From: Chrysomallon squamiferum | Lineage: Eukaryota > Mollusca > Gastropoda > Neomphalida > Peltospiridae | DNA: 47,500 nt | Direction: 5' to 3' | Assembly: GCA_012295275.1 (NCBI GenBank) | Contig: CM022673.1 | Location: 5,790,311 to 5,837,810 of the forward strand | Shown here: piece after piece, positions 10,610-21,525 of the stretch | Layout: every line of letters begins with the position of its first letter | Position numbering within the stretch: the first letter of the stretch is position 1 | The notes under the pieces: generated by a model | Databases searched by the model: none | What the model was told of the DNA's origin: nothing | Seen by the model: the letters and a program-made list of their open reading frames with translations, nothing else | Program-made: the position numbers and the translations under genes

Positions 10610-10960
10610 AAAACATAGACTGGACGTTCATTAAACATCTCGAGCACCAAGGCGAAAATTATGCTCACACGCTTACACTGTATTTCGCTAAAGGCTACGC
10701 CAACGGACACTACTCATAGACCGGCATAGCGTCCTTCTGACTTGTCATTGCATCTTCAACGACGCCTTAATGTGGTGATTATCGTGTCAGCAGACGTGCT
10801 CAACGTCTCTTGATCTACACTTATCTCTCGTGTGTTGTCCTTGCAACATCTTCAGCGTGTTTGTACACTCTTACTTTGGTTGGGGATATGAGTAATCTTC
10901 TGCATTTCCAACATGAAAATGTTTAAGCACGTCTGTCGCGGATCAGTGAAGTGACCTCGC
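10610..10960. other. Single-copy block, no gene recognised
   Basis: Higher complexity and more CpG than its surroundings, with no long frame and no repeat unit. A regulatory role is possible but not shown. Confidence 0.3.
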
Positions 10961-10964
10961 TAGA

Positions 10965-11370
10965 AGGTTTTGAAATTTGCTGCCACTACCACTACCATTG
11001 CAACTACTACTACAATCCCTGCATTTATTGCGTACTGATACTGCTACTACTATTACTACTACTGCTGCTAGTGGTATTATTAGCGCAACATCAACTACAA
11101 CATGTTGCTTACTACGACTGTTACCGTTACTGGAGCAACTAGTCTAGTATATCTATTACTACAACAACAACTACCAAAACTACTACTAATTATTCTACTA
11201 CTACTACTTCTAATTATACGTCTACTGTTACTACTACAACCATTACTATTATTACAATAACTACAAAAACTGTCATTATTACTAGTACAACAATACCACT
11301 ACTATTACAACTACAGCTGCCACCTGTAAAACTATCATTACTACTATTACTACTACTACTACGACTGCGA
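10965..11370. repeat. Degenerate (ACT)n array
   Basis: About 400 bases built mainly of ACT, ATT and ACA triplets with many substitutions, i.e. an old trinucleotide satellite. Confidence 0.85.
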
Positions 11371-11439
11371 TTCTGCTATCGAATAAAAACATACAAATAT
11401 CAAAAAAAAAAAAAAAAAAAAACGAAAGACAACTTTATC

Positions 11440-11640
11440 AAATATCTAAGCATCGTTCTTTAGCCGAACGTTAGAACTGTCGTTTATTTACGGCTGTTTA
11501 ACGAATGCCAAACGCATTCAGATCCTATCTCGTCTTCCGGGACCCATTTCCGCCGTCGGGATGGCTGAAAACGCGGACTAAAGATCGCACATCGACGAAG
11601 GCCGTGTCAAGCGATTCAGCCTGCGAGCTTGATAAATGCT
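11440..11640. promoter_or_regulatory. CpG-rich single-copy island
   Basis: About 18 CpG dinucleotides in under 200 bases, non-repetitive, bounded by poly(A) at 11401-11420 and AT-rich sequence. No convincing open frame crosses it. A candidate CpG island or conserved non-coding element. Confidence 0.3.
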
Positions 11641-12011
11641 ACCGCTTCTTATAAATGTCAGACAAATCAATTAGTTTCTGGTTCTATTATGTCCCTATGA
11701 TTGTTGCAAAACAGCTTCAAAATACGTCATGCCTTTTAATTTTGTTCGATTTTATTTTTTTTTTTTTTTTGTACCACGTCAAGGAGTAATGTTTGTTTAT
11801 TAGCGCTTATCAAGTCGTTTAATTAAACTGGGTGGCAATTTGGGGTTTGAGAAATGTCTTCATTTATGGAGAAAGAAAATAACGAATGAGATTACGGAAA
11901 GAGATATGGAATAAAAAGAAAGGAAGCGTTTGAGACTCTCACAAATAGTGTATAAAGTTAGATATACAGAGAGAAACAGACAGAGACAGAGACAGACATA
12001 TAGACAGGCAG

Positions 12012-12068
<57 letters not shown>

Positions 12069-12092
12069 TAAATACGTTTATATATATTTTAA

Positions 12093-12165
<73 letters not shown>
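12012..12165. repeat. (TA)n-(GA)n then (CT)n tracts in opposing orientation
   Basis: TA at 12012-12035, GA at 12036-12065, a 32-base spacer, then CT at 12098-12165. The GA and CT tracts are complementary and can form a foldback stem of up to about 30 base pairs. Confidence 0.95.
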
Positions 12166-12168
<3 letters not shown>

Positions 12169-12179
12169 TTTTACATTTA

Positions 12180-13010
12180 AAAGTGTCATATCGAATTTTT
12201 TTTTTTTTGTTGATTCGATTTTATCTTCATTTTCTTTTGCAAGAGAAAATAATTAAGACATTAAGCAATTTTCTTTTAGTACTCCAGCCTACTGGAATTA
12301 ATGCTACTGTTACTACAACAACAACAACTACTACTACTACCTAATAGCACTTACAATATTAGTATTATTATTAGAAGCAGTAACAGCATTTTCAGAATTA
12401 ATGGTATTAAGTCATCAGTAACATAGAGCCACTTATAGCAGTGATAGTAGCAGCAGCAGTAACAATAGTGTTGGTTGTTGTAGACACAGTAGATGTTGCA
12501 GGATTAATAGAATTAGTCAACATCATCAATAGCAGGAATCCTTCTACTCTTTTATGATGAATGATGCAAACTAAAGCGTCGTCAGTTAGCGGAAGACACA
12601 GTCAGATGAGCAACCGAACTGCGGAGTCTAAACTCTCTGGCAGATTGTGTCTGAGATAGTATGAGGGATGGATATTTTATCGAGATTACGATTTCCCCGA
12701 GCCATTTCGCTATCACAAAGCACATAAAATAAACTCGATGTAGACTGATATCGGAGGGAAATAATACGTGGCTACACGATGATGAAAAGATGGGGAAATG
12801 AAAGGCGATGGGAGAGAAAGATAAGAAGAGCGAATAAATTGTCTGTTCTGTCATTTTTTGACAACTTCTCCTCGTGGACTGTTCTAGCATTCATTTTGAA
12901 TCGCGTTTCACGGTTTCAAAGCTGTTACTGAATGTAAGGTCGATTCATTACGATTGTATTATGTATATATTTATCTCTGCAAATAGACAATATGGACAAC
13001 TCACTGCTAC
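12180..13010. other. Intergenic, no gene recognised
   Basis: Degenerate ACT/AGC-type triplets lie at 12298-12500. The stretch 12550-12960 is single copy with somewhat higher GC. A 102-codon antisense frame at 12582-12890 has no recognisable domain. Confidence 0.5.
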
Positions 13011-13270
13011 TGTGTATATATGTACGTACGTATGAATGTATATATGTATGTATGTATGAATGAATATATGTATGTATATATATGTATGTACGTATGAATG
13101 AATATATGTATGTATATATATATATATGTATGGGTATGTGTGTGTGTGTGTGTATGTATATGTGTATATGTGTATGAATGCATATATCTATGTATGTGTT
13201 TATGTATGTATGTATGTATGTATATATGAATGTATATCTGTATGTCTGTATGTATTTGTATGTGTGTTAT
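13011..13270. repeat. Compound (TATG)n/(TA)n/(TG)n tract
   Basis: Interrupted tetra- and dinucleotide repeats. Frames of alternating Tyr/Val/Cys or His/Ile/Thr are by-products. Confidence 0.9.
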
Positions 13271-13309
13271 GTCTGTATACTGGTGTGTATAATGATTCAG
13301 AGATTTTCC

Positions 13310-13354
13310 AAATGTTATAATGAACATTAAAAAAAAAAATCATTTATAACATTT
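13310..13354. other. Inverted repeat (14-bp arms, A-rich loop)
   Basis: AAATGTTATAATGA at 13310-13323 pairs with 13340-13354, with one bulged T, across a 16-base loop that is mostly A. AT-rich arms make chance more likely than usual. Confidence 0.5.
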
Positions 13355-14014
13355 TTATTTGTTTCAAAAATACACAAAGCGATATTTCCTTATATACACA
13401 ATGATTCTTATTTTTGTAAATAGTACACATATGTAACTTATTTTTTTTTAGAACAATATCTCGTTTTTCATAATTCTTCGTTAAACAGCATTTTGAACAA
13501 ACCCAGAAACTACACAAATAACAAATAACGTTCTTTCTGCGGGTAAGAGAGAATAACAGATATTTTAGTAAGTTTTCCCTTTGATATTATATTTAAAACT
13601 TTTAAAGTTTCACAAAACACACCCAATCTGTGCAGAATTCGTAAGCTTAGATTCAGCGAAAGTAACCAAAACCAAAATGGGCAAATATTTAATTAGGAAA
13701 ACAAAAATATCGCGTTCCATTCATAAATTCGTATTATATACCAGTCAAAATACGACATAGAAAGTTTGAATGTAATCATTTTAACATCCAATTTCCCCTT
13801 TTCTATTTCTTTTAAGAGAGATTAGATTTTCTGGACACTCTTTATTTTTTGCACATGTTCGATAATTTCTGGTCACACATACTTAGTAAGACGGTGCTAA
13901 ACATATATTCGTATGGCTTAGAAACAGCAAGTTCTGACTATAAAACATAGCATAGATAACTGATCGTGAAGCTGTTAAATTATATAAATAAAGAACGTTA
14001 TTTCAGTAAGTTTT
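13355..14014. other. AT-rich single-copy sequence downstream of the GPCR
   Basis: No repeat array and no coding signal are seen. It lies beyond the predicted 3' end of the receptor gene. Confidence 0.5.
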
Positions 14015-14120
14015 TCATGTGTACAGTCCAAAGTGACTGACAAGAATTATGTCATTCTCATACTGATGAATCTCTGTATCAGAATGACATAAAACTTCTC
14101 ACATTTAAATGTACACATGA
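14015..14120. ncRNA. Primary-microRNA-like hairpin (candidate)
   Basis: Arms fold into one long imperfect stem. 14015-14025 pairs perfectly with 14110-14120. After small internal loops come shorter paired segments: about 5 bp between 14031-14035 and 14102-14106, 3 bp between 14038-14040 and 14099-14101, and 3 bp between 14042-14044 and 14095-14097. TTATGTCATTCT (14047-14058) pairs perfectly with 14081-14092, then a C-C mismatch, then ATAC (14060-14063) with GTAT (14076-14079). The apical loop is 12 bases. That is about 39 pairs with the mismatches and bulges typical of miRNA precursors. No target-site duplication is evident, which argues against a foldback transposon. Strand is unknown; the minus strand would share orientation with the receptor whose stop lies about 515 bases upstream. 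Confidence 0.45.
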
Positions 14121-14247
14121 ACAGCTTTGTAATCACTACACAATCCTGATTAATTTATTATTTTCATGAGGTTAAACCTTCTCGATTATCAGCCCTTCAC
14201 TTATAAGAATTAGAGGAGAGAACACGATAATAGGACTTGTCAAAATG

Positions 14248-14266
14248 AAAGATGACTGTCATCTTT
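14248..14266. other. Perfect 19-bp palindrome
   Basis: AAAGATGAC and GTCATCTTT flank a single T. A 9-bp perfect arm is near chance level for a window this long, so this is only noted for its nearness to the larger hairpin. Confidence 0.5.
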
Positions 14267-14455
14267 GAATCGCGGTTTTAGTGATCAACAGAAAATGGTC
14301 AGATAGCAATTACAAGAAACTAAAATAAAGGCAACAATTTATTTATTTATTTATTTTATTTTATTTTTGATTTAGCAATTAATATATCAAATGTTTCTCT
14401 ATGAAACTGTGTGCTTGAGGGCTGTAAAACGCGTTATTTTTCCTTCAGATTTTTG

Positions 14456-14461
14456 TTTATT
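14456..14461 (-). terminator. Poly(A) signal candidate for the GPCR gene
   Basis: AATAAA on the minus strand about 175 bases beyond the TGA at 14635. Further AATAAA hexamers occur in the TTTA-repeat at 14340-14367. Confidence 0.4.
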
Positions 14462-14634
14462 TCATAAATATTAATTTCTTTAAGTTCTTCATTTGGTTAT
14501 TATTATATTTGAATAATATATTCGCGACATATTTTATACACCACATATAATACTTGAGCATTTGACTTAGAATTTTGAATTTCCTTACAGTTTCCATTTT
14601 ATCTCACGAGTAAACGTTGTTTTCTGACTGTAAA

Positions 14635-14984
14635 TCAAATTGCACTTTCGTCGACGTAACTGATGTGTATGTTGGAATCGTCGGAACCCAGAAGATATTC
14701 CTCGCTACTGCAGGATGACGTAATTTCTGCTTCGGATCCCGAATGGACCAGCATTTCTTGAGTTTCTTGTTCACATGGCGCCTTCGTAGTTTTTCGTTTG
14801 TTTTCGACGTCATTCGGAAGCAAAATCCTGTCTTCGGCTGCCATCGCGCCCTGAACGGACAGCTGCGTGACTCCGGAAACGTCCGAAGTGACGTCACCCT
14901 CGAAAAGCGGATTGTCCGTGCCCACTGTTTGCTTCGTGTTTGTTTGTACGTCTCCGTCTATTATAATCCTACAAAGGCGACCTC
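14635..14984 (-). CDS. GPCR coding exon 3: cytoplasmic C-terminal tail
   Basis: Acceptor TTTTTTAG at 14985-14986 leads into a frame that continues exon 2 in phase 1: a lone G at 17183 plus GA at 14984-14983 completes a glycine codon. It encodes about 116 residues ending YVDESAI and a TGA at 14635. The tail is hydrophilic and rich in Ser, Thr, Asp and Glu, with SSCSSEE and GSDDS clusters that would suit GRK or casein-kinase phosphorylation and arrestin binding (inference). The open frame continues upstream into the intron with a hydrophobic segment that imitates a signal peptide. The matching splice phase argues that this upstream part is not coding. Confidence 0.75.
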
Positions 14985-15818
14985 CTAAAAAATACAGTGA
15001 AAGTAAAAATAATAAATATTTGAACATTAGCGGACGCATGCACGGCGACAAATCTGTACAGTTACGTTTTAAGGTATAACAAAAAATAGGTCTGTTTCAA
15101 CAGGGACCAAGCAAAATATCTACCATAATCTAATTTATATAAAATTGTATCATCATCATCATCATCATGTCATCATTATTACTGATTTATTTTTATTGTT
15201 ATTATTATTATTATTATTAAATTTGTAATGTTAAATAATAAAATATATCAATGAAGAAAAGTATTGTGCACATCTTCCTAACACACAAATACTCGCATTC
15301 ATATTTCAGCATGAGTATTTAACACGACGGAACCGGAAATATAACATTCCCATAATGCTAGTCACTTCCTGTTCAATACACTGGGAGAAAAATGGATGAG
15401 ATCTCTTGAATCTGTCGACCATTTAATGGAATCAGCTTAAACCGAAAACCTCTTTCCTGACAACACAGACGAAAACAATCTTTGGCCTTTTGCTGGAGGG
15501 AGAGGATGCATTTATCCCGCGAGCTAAATTGAGTGGAGAGTGAACTACGAATGTCAACTTAATAGAAAAGGAAGCGTATCTCACACTTGATAGCGTGACA
15601 GGGCGATGTGTATTGATTACTGTACACATAGCTGGTGGCTAGAGAAGCCTGTCGTTAAAGCTTATTAAAGACAGAGAAACATATTTGTGCTTTTCGGGCA
15701 ATGTAAAAATGTTCTTCCTGATCGGGCGATGTTGAGGAAGAGCGAACTTCGTGGGTAGGAATAAATTAAGTTAATCTGGCTAGACTGGGGAGAATAAGAG
15801 AGGAGAGACAGATATCCT

Positions 15819-15847
15819 GGGATGGAGGGGAGGGGAGGGGGGAGGAG

Positions 15848-15935
<88 letters not shown>
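15819..15935 (+). repeat. G-quadruplex-type motif plus (GA)n polypurine tract
   Basis: G runs at 15819-15821, 15827-15830, 15832-15835 and 15837-15842 with loops of 1-5 bases fit the G3+N1-7 pattern. An unbroken purine run of GGA then GA units follows to 15935. It lies within intron 2, on the strand opposite the transcript. Confidence 0.85.
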
Positions 15936-15937
<2 letters not shown>

Positions 15938-16619
15938 TGTATTGGGTTGATTTGAACATTTCTGAAAGAAGACAGTTTGATTGCTGATCTAATATTTCAT
16001 TTATTTATTTATTATACCAGGAATACATGTTTGTATATGCAGCGTATAAATAAATCAATGGATGAATATTAACGCAGCACCCCAAAGGACCTGAACTACC
16101 GTTCAGTATCAAGGGAAAATTTAAATGCACTTTATATAGACAGGCATTATCTATAATAAGGAAACTTTGCACTAATAATAATTCATCCAGCAAAAAAGAT
16201 GCACATACCACAGTTTAAGAATTTCAATGATACGTCGTTCTTTTTCTGAATAGCTGTTCTTTTCTGCTTTAGCAGACAGCTAATGTTTTGCTTTAAATAG
16301 CAAATTCAAATCTGAAGATTTCACGAACGTGTCTCTCTTTTTTCTTTCTTTTTTATTTAAATGTCAAAGATTTGCATAGATTTAAATAAAGATACTTTTT
16401 TGAGTCTGCATGTTAACTAGAAAACGAAGGCCATAAATGATGGGAAGAAATGAAACTGGCATCATGGCCAGCCTGTAATCAATACAATGATGCCAGTGAA
16501 AAATCTGCACACGTACTTATTTGGGAAAACAAGACCATAGAACATAACAATAATAATCTTATTTCTAAGACGGTTCCTGCATAAAGAAACCATTGTCAAG
16601 ACATCGTCTGATTCATCGT

Positions 16620-16721
<102 letters not shown>

Positions 16722-17182
16722 CTTCCTTTTTTTTAAATGTTTTTTCTTTTTCTCTTTTTCTAAAATGACTTCTGTTTGTCATCCATTATTAACAAACCAC
16801 TCGATCAGTCACATTTATCCCCGTACTGTGTAATTATCTATCAATTTATCATAATTCTAAATGCATGCAGTTTCGACAGGTAAGCATTATTTTCCATCAA
16901 TGTTTGTTTATTTTCACTTTTTAATAATATACATAGTTCTCAATCACCATATCTTTTGAGCCAATCAAGGATGATGACGACGACGATGATGATGATAATG
17001 AAGAAAATTTATAGGTTTCTTTTTAATAAATATATTTTTTGATTATTATTTTTTTAAATTTTGTCGACATTATTGTTGTTATTACTAATTATTTGTTATG
17101 GTTGGTATTGATAATAGCAGTGATGACGATCGTTTTTATTTTTATTATTGTTGTTGTTGTTGTTGTTGTTGTTGTTAATTAC

Positions 17183-17387
17183 CTCTTAATTGCTGCGACT
17201 GGACTTCTTTGGGTTTGCAGCAAAAGAAGATTTTAAAAATTATCTTTTTATAACCATCTCTATAAGAGTCGAGAACGAGGCCGTACAGGAGTGGATTGAG
17301 CAAGCCCGGAAGTGACGTTGCTAACAAGGCGTACATCATGGCGGCTTCGCTGACTTTCAGTCCAACTTTTTGAAATGTAATCATCGT
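17183..17387 (-). CDS. GPCR coding exon 2: ECL3, TM7 and helix 8
   Basis: Acceptor GTTTCAG ends at 17388, and the exon begins in phase 0, matching the phase-0 end of exon 1. It encodes residues 271-338 and one base of the next codon. The segment contains the last turn of TM6, ECL3, TM7 with the canonical N301-P-L-L-Y305 motif, and an amphipathic helix 8 (SYRDGYKKIIFKIFF) ending in two cysteines at 326-327, a likely palmitoylation site. At the position where prostanoid receptors carry their ligand-binding TM7 arginine, this protein has L292. The donor is GTAATT at 17182. Confidence 0.85.
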
Positions 17388-18293
17388 CTGAAACAACAAA
17401 CAAACTAATAAACAAACAAACAAACAAACAAATAAAATGTCATACATTTTGTTATGTACATAAAATTGGATAGGAATAATATCTATAGTTAGTTTTGAAC
17501 ACATCTTTACATCACTGAGAGAAAGAGAGAGAGTGAAAGAGAGATAAACATAGAGATGCAGCTAAGGACAGTTTGATAGAGTCTGGACGCATCAAAAGAG
17601 ACAGAAAGAAGCAAAAAAGAAAAGGTATGATAGGAAAAGTACGAGAGAGAGACAGAGACAGAATGAGAGAAACAAAAAGGGAAAAAACAGCAACCCTCTA
17701 AAAAAAACTACAATATCCACCAAAAAGCCCAACAAAAAGAAACAGAAGATATGCAATGAGAGATATAGATATCTAGCAAATGAGCATCTTTGACAGACAC
17801 AGTATCAACACGATGACGAGATGAACCCAGAACGTTTTTTTTTTCAGATGAAAATTATAAGATGTCGGATATGACTGTCACACAGCTTAAGATGTTCACA
17901 ACATCGGTCAGGAAAGTTCATTTGTTTTTCTCTGTCAGTGTCTTCTGCTGAAAAACGAGTGGGTTTAATTGGGGAAAACTGTCAGCAGGAAAACTTTGTG
18001 GATGCAGATAACAGAAAAACGTTAAAAAGAAAAATGACACTAGTTTCATAAGGATTCATCATGGGCTAATAAAACAAAATCAATGAAGTTACAAAAACTT
18101 ATATAAAGTTTAAAAAAATTAATAATAATTATGAAATAAAATTTTAAAAAATATGAAAGGAAAAACAAATATATTAAAAAAGGATGTGTATCGAGGAAAG
18201 AAATGATTTAATTTATTTTCTATAGTGTTTTAGGGTTGCTGTTAATAATAATTTTATATAACAATAAGTGCAAAAATAGCAATAACAATAACA

Positions 18294-18294
<1 letters not shown>

Positions 18295-18348
<54 letters not shown>
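18295..18348. repeat. (AAT)n microsatellite
   Basis: About 18 AAT units, within GPCR intron 1. Confidence 0.95.
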
Positions 18349-18350
<2 letters not shown>

Positions 18351-18605
18351 TTAATAAGACGAAGAAGAAGAAAAAAAAGAACTAAAAACGACAGCGGCGA
18401 AGAGAAAACATCAACAATAATTTTTCAAAATAATTTTATCTTATTATATAATAGATCTTTATGAGATGAAACCTTCCTAAGACAAAAAAACTGAGAATCT
18501 AATGGAAAAAATTGTCAGAAGCAAAACCATACAACTGAAGTCTTGAGTTTACGACTGAGCAGAAATAATATTAGGATACTAAGTACACACTGATAGTACT
18601 CAGGG

Positions 18606-18660
18606 AACTGTAGCTGAGAAGTAGAATGCTTGCCTAAACGTTCTTACTCTTGTAATTTAG
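18606..18660 (+). repeat. tRNA-like fragment, possible SINE head
   Basis: The run TGTAGCTGAGAAGTAGA with the following GCTTGCCT resembles the D-arm and A box of tRNA-Ala-type sequences. No B box (GGTTCGA type) follows at the expected distance and no cloverleaf can be closed, so it is not a working tRNA gene. A decayed tRNA-derived SINE is the likeliest reading. Confidence 0.25.
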
Positions 18661-19483
18661 AAGCTTTGACAGAACAACGCTTACCTTAGTCTTTGAAAGG
18701 TAACGTCTGTTTGACACATATTTACATATCTGTCATTTAAATTACACCACTATGAAACAATAATGTGTTATATTTCTAAACAAAACTCTTTGCAGGTCGT
18801 ACGTAATGCTAACATTTTGTAGCTGTATTTTGCATGGACGTATTTGATTTCTTTGGGAATTTCTGCGTGATGAGATCGCTTTATCCACTTACCAACTTAC
18901 GAAAATCCAAAAAAAAAAAAAAAAGAAAAAAAAAAAAAAAAAAAAGAAAGAAAAATAATTAAAAAAGAAATGGAACGATGGATCTTCTCGAAACGTTAGA
19001 AGAGATCTCGAGGGCGTCATGAACTAAAATAAACAAAAGCGAAATAAGAATGAGAACCTCCAAGTCCCGAAAAAAAACCCCAGACCTCCAACAAATGAAG
19101 TAAAAATGTCGATAGCGTTTAATATTAAATTACCAAGATGGGCACTCGAGTCAAAATCTATGGCCTGTTAGCACAGTGTTACGGAGACGTTGGTTTAAAT
19201 GGAATTATCGTATTTCAATAATGAATTACGCACAAGTGCACTGGAGTAAGATATCCGTGCAGTCCGTGCAAACTTAATTTGTCGGACAGTTAAGTATCCA
19301 CGTCCTCAGCTATTCGCTGGTCTCGTTTTGATACAGTGATCTGGAGAGCGTCAGCGTAACAGAGAAACGTCAACAGAAATGAAATAAAGAAAAGTGCAGG
19401 AAAGTCAAACAGACTCAGTATGTAACTGTATGGTGATTAAGTACAAAACAGAGTACATATTTTATATACCTGTAGGCATGCCT

Positions 19484-19516
<33 letters not shown>

Positions 19517-19929
19517 TGTAGCTTAAGGGCGTACCAACCCTTCCTTTTCACACTGAATTTATAACTCATTGTACTTACATATATATGCATGTATGTATGT
19601 AATAGTAAATAATAAATAATACTAAATCCTGCAGATTCATGCACAGGAAAGAGAGAATACGGTAATTTGTCAAAGATGTATTTGGTTTCTTCTGTTTTCT
19701 TTTATACATCTATTTTCGAAAACTAAAGAGAAAATAGCACCTTGCATGTATCTATATCTTGATACTCTGTTGTCATACTTGATTTCCGTTGCTTATTTGT
19801 GTTGACAAACTGTCAGTGGTTCTTTATCAAATGTATAAACCGTAGATATAAGGTATTACGTCTTTAAATTAAATATTTCTTTCTTCCATCCTTGTAAACA
19901 TTTAACAATCAAAAATATACAATCCCATA

Positions 19930-20240
19930 TATATATATATATATAAGTACAAATATACATACACGCAAACTTATACTTCACCCATAAAGCCACATACAAA
20001 CACATATTCACCCACACATACCTTAACTTATACATTAACTTATACACACACACAAACTCACACACACTTACACACACATACACATATGCATATATAGAAT
20101 CAGATATGTACTTAAATACTTACACATACATATATACATAAATACACGTACATACATATACCCTGTATTATATGTGTGTGTGTGTGTATGCGCGCGTGTG
20201 TACCTGTGTCGGGTTGTGTAATATATACACACACTCATAC
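19930..20240. repeat. Compound (TA)n/(CATA)n/(CA)n tract
   Basis: Interrupted repeats including TA near 19926-19944 and TG around 20173-20188. Tyr/Val/Cys-rich frames across it are artefacts. Confidence 0.85.
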
Positions 20241-20671
20241 GGACAACAAAGTACACAGAAACCATACAGAAACATTATTTACTACATTAATCTTCACACA
20301 ACTCAAACAATCCTACTGTGTGTTTGACTTATGTTCTTCATTTCCATCTCGCTATCTTTGGCCTGGGGAAATCACCGATCTTATTGATTCCTGCTTGCTC
20401 CATGTGTCCATCTCTCTCTCTCTCGACGGTCGGGCACATGTTCCTCTCGAGTGGGAATAGTCATTCTGTCTGTATCCCCGTAATCTGACTAATATCGACA
20501 TGCTTGTCCCTTGATGTAATCTTCAGGCGTCCTGGTCGATGTCATTAAAATTCATTAACTGCAGACCGCGCGAGAGAAATTCTCCACGTTAACAATAGAG
20601 TAAGGAAACAGGAAGATGTAGGAAGAGTGCGACAAAATTAAAACATTTTTTTAACGACGATTTTGTTTCGT

Positions 20672-20702
20672 GTACTATATATATAGTACATGATGTTTCG
20701 TG

Positions 20703-20738
<36 letters not shown>

Positions 20739-20745
20739 TATATAT
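20672..20745. repeat. Palindromic GTAC-(TA)n-GTAC plus (TA)n/(CA)n
   Basis: 20672-20689 is a perfect 18-base palindrome with a TA core. A TA run and short CA run follow to 20745. Confidence 0.85.
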
Positions 20746-21525
20746 GAATAATGCTAGATTATAAATATTATTTTAGTTATTGTTGTAACAGTTGTAGTGG
20801 TCGTGGTCGTAGTGATAAGATTAGTGGTAGCAGCAGCTGAAGCAGAAGCAGCAGCAATGAAGTAATGGTGGCGGCAGTTATGTTGGTAGTAAACAAATGA
20901 ACGTTTGAACACCCATACACACATACACACATACTGACACACTGGTTCTGGGGTCAAGCCAATGGAATAAAAGCTTCCTGGATCTCACTCCTGTATCTGA
21001 TCCCTAACTGGAGAGACATAATACTTTTTAAATTTTCGATTTTCTAATTCTCTAACACAGTAACATTATATTAAGTTCTCGACACGTTACCTTGATCGTA
21101 TGTCCAGGACAAGCTTGCTTTAACTCTCAGATGATATAAGTACATTATAGATAATTAACTAATTCATCTCCTTTTTTTTATGTGTCTGTATCACCATGAT
21201 TATCAGAATATGGATTGGAACTTTAAACCTTTTAGTTCTTAGGAGCATAATCTACAGATATTAACACCGATTTCCATTCAGTACCAGTAGAGTGCATGCC
21301 AGTCATATATTACCTATTTATTATTGTGGTGCACACTGCATAATGGAAATAAGAAAAAAAAAACATTAGTAAAATTATGTGTCTTTAGTGATAAATTAGC
21401 TCAGTTGTTGAAAATATTGATAACGATACGTGTGTTAAATTTGCAAGTTTGTTGAAAACACTGATAACGATACGTCAGAAAATGTGAAAATGTAACTCTA
21501 CCAAACACAAACCGAGACAACTTAC

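Larger units (their letters stand above)
17388..21525 (-). other. GPCR intron 1 (4138 nt), at the end of TM6
   Basis: Begins with a consensus GTAAGT at 21525 and ends TTTCAG at 17388, phase 0 on both sides. An intron at the end of TM6 is a known shared feature of prostanoid receptor genes. Contents: (AAT)n 18295-18348, a tRNA-like fragment near 18606-18660, poly(A) 18908-18945, poly(T) 19484-19515, (CATA)/(CA)n 19930-20240, a (TA)n/(CA)n tract around 20698-20745, and a direct repeat at 21405-21475. No further exon is visible. Confidence 0.75.

Noticed and set aside
10139-10710. Poly-Leu, poly-Ile and poly-Val frames, and similar frames at 40539-41057 and 43367-43657
   Set aside because: Translations of AAT, AAC and ACT triplet arrays with no start context, domain or splice evidence.
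14985-15051. Signal-peptide-like start (MFKYLLFLLSLYF) making a secreted protein with the exon 3 frame
   Set aside because: The hydrophobic part lies in the intron. The acceptor at 14985 restores exact phase with exon 2, and the remainder is a typical receptor tail.
17888-18000. Inverted repeat TTCTGCTGA / TCAGCAGGAA
   Set aside because: Only seven paired bases across a wide loop, expected by chance.
19160-19205. tRNA-like words TTAGCACAGTG and GGTTTAAAT
   Set aside because: The A- and B-box-like words are too close together, and no acceptor stem closes.
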